DNA of 64,000 nucleotides, taken from positions 153,325,057 through 153,389,056 of the forward strand of contig CM043952.1 of the NCBI GenBank assembly GCA_014529385.2, written 5' to 3'. Below are positions 56,490 through 64,000 of this stretch, one piece after another (position 1 is the first letter of the stretch; every line of letters starts with the position of its first letter). Position numbers and translations under genes: made by a program. The notes under the pieces were generated by a model. That model searched no databases and was not told where the DNA came from. It saw only the letters and a program-made list of their open reading frames with translations. The stretch comes from Adiantum capillus-veneris. Taxonomy: Eukaryota; Streptophyta; Polypodiopsida; Polypodiales; Pteridaceae.

Positions 56490-57584
56490 TCTTGAAGGCA
56501 GGTCAAACAATGGAAGCAAAATGAAAAAACTACCAAATACTTGATATGGAAGCAGTTAATCTAGAATCTTACAAAAACTAAGTGCAAATCACACAATTGT
56601 TGCTGGAAGAACAAAAACCAAAAATGAAAACCATTGGGAATCCAACAAAAGAGGAAGTAGGACCAGAACTAGTGGAAACAAAAGCATTGAGGGATTCTTT
56701 AGCTGAAAATGGAAAATTTGAAACGATAATGCCAGACAATGATCCCTTGATTGGAGGAATAATGGTTGAATCACTTGTGGAAAAGAGAGAGAGGGCTTTA
56801 GGGTGACTTCGAGGAATTATGGAAACCAAATCCTCACAAGATCCACACTAAGAACCCAATGTAAATGCAATGGGAGGATCCACTTACAGACCTAGATCAC
56901 CTTTATGGAGAAGAAGAATAAGAGAGAATAGAGGCTGAAGGAGAAATAGTGGATACTAGCACACATGATGTGGGCACCTCCAAAGGTATAGAAGCCCTAC
57001 AAAACTCAATTAAAGCACTCTCTCCAATCCAAGAGAGAATGCAAGAAGAGGATTCACAAGAGCCTCCCATTACAGAAATGAAAATACTTGAGTCCATACA
57101 AGTGGAAGAAAAGCAAGAAGAACGTGCACCTAAACAGAAAGGGTTGACAAAGAGGAGCAAGTTCCAGAGAAAAGATCTGAAGAGAAAGACACGGAAGAAA
57201 AGAAAGATGAAGCAGATTCGTCAAAGCAAGATTATCAAAATGAAGAAGAAAAGACAAAGACGAGTGAGTCAAGCACATCCTTGCGAAGTTTTACAAAAGA
57301 GGTAGAAGAATATGCTCAATTTGCATACCCCATCAATGAAGAAAATTAAGGTAGAGGAATATACATACTCGAAAAAGCAAGATAAAAAGGTGGAAGCCTT
57401 CAACCAATACCTTATAATTAGAATTGAAGTAGTTGATGCTTTCTTAGAGGAATTAAGTGCATTACATGAAGGAGTTGGTGTTGTCTTGGAGAAATTCAAT
57501 GCATTGCATGATAAGTCTCAAAAAGAGATAAAAAGCTTGCAAGACACCAACCGTGTATTCTCCTCTTTCTTCTCAAGCTTGTAA
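56490..57584 (+). pseudogene. Broken acidic/coiled-coil reading frame
   Basis: Successive plus-strand blocks give a Glu/Lys-rich protein: IGNPTKEEVGPELVETKALR (56582 on), THDVGTSKGIEALQNSIKAL (56960 on), then, one frame over, EEKDTEEKKDEADSS and EVEEYAQFAYPINEEN. The last block has a helical segment (VVDAFLEELSALHEGVGVVL; EKFNALHDKSQKEIKSLQDT) ending at 57584. Frameshifts and stops break it. It could be gag-related or a host gene relic; I recognise no family. Confidence 0.45.
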
Positions 57585-60074
57585 CTCTCTCGCACAATGG
57601 TTTGTTTGGAGTGTTGTTTGCTCCATTGTGTTTGTAGATGAAAGCTCTATGCGACATGGTAAGTTTCTTGGGATAAATCTATGATTTTGTTTTAGCTATT
57701 ACTCTTCTTAATCTTCTAATAACTCAAGTTTTACGCATCTAAATGGCATTTTATGCATAGGAGGGGTATTAGGAAAGCATTGCTAAGCTCAAGAGTGCAT
57801 TTGAGACCAAAAAATGGTTAGGTCAAATATTCCCATGTAGATGATAAGCACGATTTAAGAAAGTGGTCAAAAGGGGGATTTGAGGCCATAACCATGTGTC
57901 TTTAGTCATTGTCTATCCATCCTACAACTTTGGTTGCATTCGGACTTTGCAGGCTTAGTGAATCAACAAGATTTTCTTGCAAACGTGTCAGTTAGTTTTG
58001 CTACCTGACATGCAATTGAGTTTGGCTTTGGGTAGATAAGGATCGAGTGTGTTTTCCAAGAGCTTGACATCCTCTTGTAGCCTCCATGCACTAATCTAGT
58101 TGACTTCGTCTCACGATATGACATTTATGTACGTTTTTCTCACTATCCTTATGGTAAGATAGTGAGGCTTGAGCTTACAGTGAATTCCTTTTTGTTGATA
58201 TGCAATCACTCTTACCAAGAGGAGGATCCTTGAAGCTCTACTATGGGATTTATCCCTTGAATGCCTTTGATGATTGCATGGGATCAGAGGCTAAGAGCTA
58301 AATTATACAAGTAATGTAGGCATGGACTTGTAGTCTATGAGTAGAAGACACATGTCAAGCATGGAAGCGACAGACGACTAGTGCAAGTGATGAACCCAGA
58401 GCTTGCATATGAGTAGTGGGAAACATGGTAGCACAAGGGTAGGGAGCAAGTGACATTGTCCATGGTAGTGGCAAGTTGTGAGGAGATGGCAGGACAGCCT
58501 GAGCTTCAACTTTGATGAGCCTTAACAAAAGCCTTCTTCAGGTCACTTGAAGAAGAAATTGGAAGCACAATAGAAAACACGATAGACAATTTGATCCATG
58601 AACAAAACAATTCAAGATCAGGGGCTCTACAAGCAAGAGTAATGAGTCTGCATTAGCTAGTTGGATGGGTATGGAGCTTCCTTGTCACCCTTCCATGTTC
58701 AACGGGTTGGCCACCTTCTTATGTTTTCAAAAAATTGACTATGTTGACATTTGCCCTTAAAAGATTAGGTGCTAGTTTTAATGCTCATGGGTATTATCAA
58801 AATTAGTTCCCTATCTCACTCTCCACATATTGCATTATGTGCAAACTTAATTATGCTACAAAATCTAAATGCAATCCTAATACATGCAATGTAAGAAGGG
58901 AATTGATTTACGGACGATACTAACTAAAAACTTAGATGTCAATATAACCGAGCATTGAGATGTGTGTAGGATCCTCCCTAGGATCTAGGAAGGATCTAAT
59001 AGTGCGAGATTAGGAAATACGAACTTTGTTTAAGCTTTGATGCCAATTTCAATTATCATGGTGGATAATGATAAAGAGCCTTCATGATTGATGCATGCAC
59101 TCAACAAGAGTTTAGGCACAAGAGAGAAAGAGAGTATCAATGCACAAATTGGTCTTGGATTAATTGATTATTTTTGTATGTTGGGTGTTCTTATATAGAG
59201 CTTTTTGTGTCTACATAAGCAGTGATGTCACTATGCATGTGGTATATGCTTCTCTAGTCATGCATAAAGATAGGGGAGATCCCATAGTAGAGGTGTAGAA
59301 TGTGGCACACACCGTAACACAATTGAGAGATGCATTTTTTTGTAGGTTATTCATCCAAGTTTCTTAAAGTTTGCAATATTGTTGGTCGTCAATCAAGAGG
59401 GTAATGAAAGATGCTATGAGTTTTGTGTGGCATTGTTTTATTTTCCCTTGATTGTTAAATGTCACTTTATAGTTTCCATGAGGCACGATTCTAGTATCAA
59501 TATTAAGGTTATTTTATGACATCAACAGGAATGTGCAAGTCATCTTTCAATGAAGGCTATTCATCAAAAAACATGCTTAGAGTGTTATTGGTTTATGACA
59601 AGGTTAGGGGACATGGTTCCAATATTAACAAGGTCCAACTATAGTATTCACTTTTTCACAATAAGATATGCTTCCCATTCCTAGTTCTACTTTTGTGGGA
59701 AAAGTTTTATAGATCTACAGTTGGATTAATATAAGTACATCTCATAAAAATGATGCCAAAGGCTTGATTCTATATATCTTTTCTCCAAAAAACATGCCAT
59801 GGATTTAAAGAGCATTAACTTTTACCTCATGGGACATGGGTTCCGGATAATTTTGTTTTGCTTCCATAAGAACAGATTTTACCCAAAGCTTTTCTAGTAG
59901 CATAGTGGTCATAGGATTTCTGTCAAACTTTGTAGCAAAGTGCTTATCATAATTTTTTCAAAAATTTGTAGCAAAGTGTTGCTTCTATAGCAATGGGATC
60001 ATAAAAATTTTCTTTACAAATTTTAAGGCCCATATGGTGGGTATGCAAACATTTGTTAGTACGATGCATATTGC
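57585..60074. other. Long stretch with nothing recognised
   Basis: No conserved protein motif, tandem repeat, TIR or RNA gene was seen on either strand. Composition is AT-rich and like the other decayed parts. Confidence 0.5.
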
Positions 60075-60109
60075 TTGTTATTTATTCTTTCAACGGTTCT
60101 ATTGCAGAT

Positions 60110-60464
60110 TTATGATTATATCTACGAGACGATAGAGTGTACCCTTAGTGTAGTACCTTGGTCAAATTTCAAACCAAGATTCATCTTTAGGACACTAGGA
60201 TCACCTTTGGCTACTCAACCAGACAGATTGTGCAACCATATAGGCAAGTCTTTTTATGTAGAGGAAAGTTGGTTTAGAGTTTGTGAAAACATGTATGAGT
60301 ATAGAGAACCATTAACGATAAAGCAAAGATATAAGTTGAGGGATCTTGTTCACTTGAGTAGAGGCACTCCACACCATGCTCTTCTTCTTTTACAAAGAAC
60401 AACACCAATTTTGGGACTTACTGTGCATATGAAAAATAAATGTACCCATGAACTTTGGCACTAG
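60110..60464 (+). pseudogene. Isolated coding-like block, unknown
   Basis: Directly after TTCTATTGCAG (acceptor-like, ends 60109) the frame reads DYIYETIECTLSVVPWSNFK, SFYVEESWFRVCENMYEYRE and LRDLVHLSRGTPHHALLLLQ, ending at TAG. Composition looks protein-like but I know no family. No neighbouring exon was found. Confidence 0.3.
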
Positions 60465-61240
60465 ATGCCCAGCTTTTTTATGCACCATAGACAACTCCAT
60501 ACACAAATCCATCACTTGTTGTCTAATCTACATTAGTATGTAAGCATTCCAATTTTTGGAAAGAATTGCTTGAAAAATAGGAGTAGTAAATTTTGTTTAG
60601 TTAGAGGATCTCACTTAAGGTAGGCTCTACTATTAGTCTAAGCTCCAGAACAAGGTTCCTTTTGGCCAAAAAAACATTTTTTTGGGGAGATATTTTGATT
60701 GCAATCATTCAGTTTTCCACTATTTAGTTTTTGCTACCAAAGATTGGAATTTCTTGAGTGGATCAGTAGACTTGATGTAGCTTTAGTTTAAAAAAGTATT
60801 GATGACCTTATGAAGGAGTTTTTCATTGATTTTTGAGGAAAGAAACTCTCCTTTATAGAAAAAGTCATATCAAATCAAGGGTAGGGCCAAGGAGGGACAT
60901 GACTATGAGCAAGGCCGACAACTAGGCATGCAATCATTAGGGGTCTCCTAAAGATAAACTAGGAAGCCTATAAGAGGAGGTGGTTGGGTACAGAAGAGAA
61001 TACACAGTTTCTTGGTCCTTTCACCCTAGGTACCAAATACTTTTTGAGTGTCATAGTTGTTTATGTCTAGGTCATCCAAGGATAAAGAAGATATGCTCAC
61101 TCATAAATTCACAACCCTAATGGCCAAAATTTGATAAGGAAGTCCAAGATTATTGTCAAAAGTGCTAGATAAATAAACCTAGCATTTAAAAGTAAGCAAG
61201 CTATTGCATCCATCACACAATCCAACCAAAAATTATCTCT
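60465..61240. other. Eroded sequence upstream of the gypsy integrase
   Basis: It may hold the decayed zinc-binding part of the integrase (AKFDKEVQDYCQKC near 61130). Otherwise nothing is recognisable. Confidence 0.4.
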
Positions 61241-62340
61241 AAGGATGTCATTGTAGGTCTTTCAACCATGAAAGGTGAACATGATTCTATTTTACTAGTT
61301 GTTGATTGGTTGTTAAAAATGTGTAGATTTATTATGTTTATTCTTAGAATGTCAACATTTAAAATACTAAAGTTAGCACAATTATTCATGGAGAAAGTGT
61401 ACCACACGTTCTACGGGTTGCTCAAAAATATTGTTTGTGATTGTGATCCCAAGTTTAACAAACCATTTTGATCAAGCCGTATTCCAAGGGTGGATTTGAT
61501 TATCAATTTAAGCATCATAAATTATCTACAAATTGATAGCAAAACTAAGTGTGGAAACCAAGTTCTTGAAAATATACTACAATCCTATGTAAATAGTTAC
61601 CAAACTCACGAGGAAATGTATTTGACCATGGTAAAAGTAACTTACAACAATTCCAAGAATCCAACACCAACCATTCATGTGGATGTATGGCTTTTAAGCT
61701 AGGTGACATGTCATGAGTGAGTTAGCCACAATCCAATATTTTAAGGATTTTCTCATGCACATATGGATATGTTACTAAATGCTTATTGTAATGCATATTA
61801 TGCATGAAAAAAATAAAAATATTATGTGAAAGAGGAGCAATTCCAAGACCCCTTTTGAGGAAGTTGATCATGCTTTACTAATGGAAAAATGTAAAAATTC
61901 CAAAAACTAGAGAAGTGCTTAAGATGTGTCCCAAGTATTATAGAGTGCCTCATTGCTTACAAAGTATATTGACCTCATAATTATGTAGTGTTTCAAGCTA
62001 GTACTTTAAAGAAATGGCTTGACTTCACGGATAATGTTCTTGAAATAGCGGAAGTCATTGAACCTCCAATTCAACCCCATGATTTGTATGACAATGTGTC
62101 AAAAACGAAGTGCATATTAAGTGGAAAGAAAGGGTTCCACTTGGGAAAAAAATATTCTGAAGAAAGATTTCCTAGTTTCATTTTCAAGGACATAAAGTCT
62201 TTTATAAGTGGAAGTAGTCTTAGCACAAGGTTCTTGATGGAGGTAACCCTAGAGTGTAGCTATCTAAAAGGGTCTATATATAGGCTAAGGCACTATATAG
62301 GTTGGGATGGTGATTTGACAGCCTTTTCTCACTAAGTTTA
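61241..62340 (+). pseudogene. Gypsy-B integrase, heavily decayed
   Basis: HDSILLVVDWLLKMCRFI, then LKNIVCDCDPKFNKPF, GNQVLENILQSYVNSYQTHE and VKVTYNNSKNPTPT match in order the gypsy integrase core (DSI.VVVDRLSK, DRDPKF, N..LE..LR.Y, YN.S). A further block NYVVFQASTLKKWL (about 61979 on) fits the integrase C-terminus. Stops and shifts are frequent. Confidence 0.8.
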
Positions 62341-63250
62341 TGACGAGGGCTCTAGGGAGCTGCTAAGAATGCATTGCTATGGAGGAGGCCTAACTAGTAG
62401 CATCACTTGATACCTTGTGGATTCATTCACCAAAAAGGCAAGAAGCTAGAATATGCATGTTAGAGAGAGCATTGCACACCTGATATGAAATAATTCATGT
62501 ATACTTTATTAGTTGCAAATTGTAATTTATTTAATAGTCCAATTGAATCCACCTTGTATGTGAAACGAATGGGTGGTATATTTCTAACCATTATTCTTTG
62601 TGTGCATAATGTTGATTTTAATTCTAATTTGAGTTTAATTTTTGAGATATCAAATTCAGGTTTTGTGAATCATTATATAGAGGATTCATTTTAAGCATTG
62701 TGCTGGAGGCATGCTTTATGTTAGATAAAGTATATTGAGCTTGGAAATTCGGGCATTCTTAGACATATTGAAAGTGAAATTGGGATATTGACATGTTGCA
62801 ATTAAAAAATCGTAAATTTTTTTGGTTGAATGTGTTGGAAATATGGATATATAATTGCATACAGAGGTGGAAAAAAAGAAGGAGAAGCTCAAAAGCATAC
62901 AACATATGAAGTAGTATTATTGAGTGTTCTTAAACAAAGATATAGTCTACCCTAGAGTGATGTTTATATATATAAGCTGAGGAAAAACAACCTCTTAGCA
63001 AGGGGAAAAAGTGCCACGGTGGTCCTAAGTGTGTTCATACACATCACTGCCATAATATGGTAACAAATCCCCTCAAATGTAATGACACTCATGTTGATCA
63101 ATTTAATCTTGCCAATTGCAAAATTTGTTGATACACCTATGGAAATTGGTTTGAAACTTAGCATGCATGAGTCTCAAAGGTAAGTAGATTTATAAGTAGC
63201 CCAAGAACCAAGCCTTGGCATGTAGTTAAAAGAATTTTTTGGCTATTTGA

Positions 63251-63475
63251 ATGGCACTTGAAACCTTGGTTTGTTTATCCCAAGGGAGGATTCATGACTT
63301 CCATGTTGCATGTGGCTAGTACCAGCATGTGTAGGGTATAGCTAGGCTATTATCAACATGTGGCACTTGAAACCTTGGTTTTTTCATCCCAAGGGAGGAT
63401 TGTTGTGATATTGTCTATCCTTTATGACTTCCATGTTGCATGTGGCTAGTATCAACATGTGTAGGGTATTGTTAG
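63251..63475 (+). repeat. Direct repeat of about 110 bp at the Gypsy-B 3' end
   Basis: GGCACTTGAAACCTTGGTTT...CCCAAGGGAGGATT occurs at about 63251 and 63362. The second copy is followed by the LTR-like start, while the first lacks it. CATGTTGCATGTGGCTAGTA is likewise doubled. Confidence 0.85.
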
Positions 63476-64000
63476 TCTTTGTACTCGTTAATTACTTTGT
63501 TGTTTTCTTGATAAACAAGTGGTTAACTACCTATGAGACTAATGTTTATGTTGATTGGAATTTTAAAAGTTAAGGAGAAGGTTGCAAAGTTGATTATTTA
63601 AGTTCAATAATTAATCCATAGGGGCTCATTTTTTGTCAATATTTTATATTCATTCAATAAAGCCAGCCGTCTCAACTCATTTTCTATATACTAGGCTAGA
63701 GATAGTTTTTCATAAGTTGGAATCATCTCCTATGGTTGGCCATGCAACTATATATAAAAAGAGAGGCCTATAATTTTTGGCATAGATCTTACTTTAAAAT
63801 AAATATGAGATAGCCAAGATGTCGAGTGCCATGCACTTGGGGGCTAGCTTTAGGCCATTAGTTGTGCGATTCTCCTATCTCGTTCTCTAATCTATTATAT
63901 GTGTACAATTTGGTCACCATCACCTTCTCTTACACCCTCTTACACTTCCATGTCAACATCTACTTGTGTGCATGTGTGTGTGGCACAAGTAAATATCACA
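63402..64000 (+). repeat. Probable Gypsy-B 3' LTR (runs off the window)
   Basis: A purine tract AAGGGAGGAT is followed by TGTTGTGATATTGTC, the expected polypurine tract and LTR start. The end lies outside the window, so no partner LTR or CA terminus can be checked. Confidence 0.55.

Overview
The window looks like nuclear DNA of a land plant with a large, repeat-rich genome. It has GT-AG introns of about 75 bp, Ty1/copia, Ty3/gypsy, Helitron and CACTA-like elements, many long dinucleotide arrays, and a fragment of a thaumatin-like plant defence gene. A fern would fit, but I cannot fix the taxon from sequence alone. No rRNA, tRNA or intact ordinary host gene was recognised. Nearly everything is mobile DNA, much of it nested.

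0.99-23.1 kb is one old minus-strand copia element (called Copia-A) that has been opened by later insertions. Its 3' LTR lies at 991-1177, its primer-binding site at 22907-22918 and its 5' LTR begins at 22921. Inside it sit an unidentified 2.3-kb insertion (about 1277-3560), a 12.8-kb element with terminal inverted repeats (called T1, 3589-16393) and a 452-bp MITE (16468-16919). T1 is the most interesting object here. Its 32-bp inverted ends begin CATTAGGA. It carries five multi-exon genes: G1 (+), G2 (-), G3 (+), G4 (+) and G5 (-). G2 joins a histone H3 fold, an acidic linker, a C48/Ulp1-type cysteine protease, a coiled coil and an RG-rich tail. G5 may encode the transposase. Four tandem arrays of inverted-repeat (hairpin) units sharing one core motif lie in the non-coding parts. 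The genes are lightly decayed, and most premature stops can be explained by single C-to-T changes.

23.1-30.0 kb holds the thaumatin-like fragment, several families of diverged tandem repeats, a long foldback near 24.7 kb and many microsatellites. 30.03-35.71 kb is a young, structurally complete copia element (Copia-B) with nearly identical 186-bp LTRs and one open 1348-residue polyprotein. It sits in the second unit of a duplicated repeat whose first unit preserves the unoccupied site.

36.38-46.20 kb fits a Helitron: 5' TC end, broken Rep-helicase gene, three multi-exon cargo genes, and a 3' hairpin followed by CTAG. 47.5-54.6 kb is a gypsy element (Gypsy-A) with (CT)n-bearing LTRs, split by a CACTA-like element at 50.64-51.94 kb. 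55.0-56.5 kb is a 3' fragment of another copia (Copia-C). 56.5-57.6 kb holds a broken acidic coiled-coil reading frame. The rest is weakly informative until an eroded gypsy integrase (61.2-62.3 kb) and a probable gypsy 3' LTR starting near 63402.
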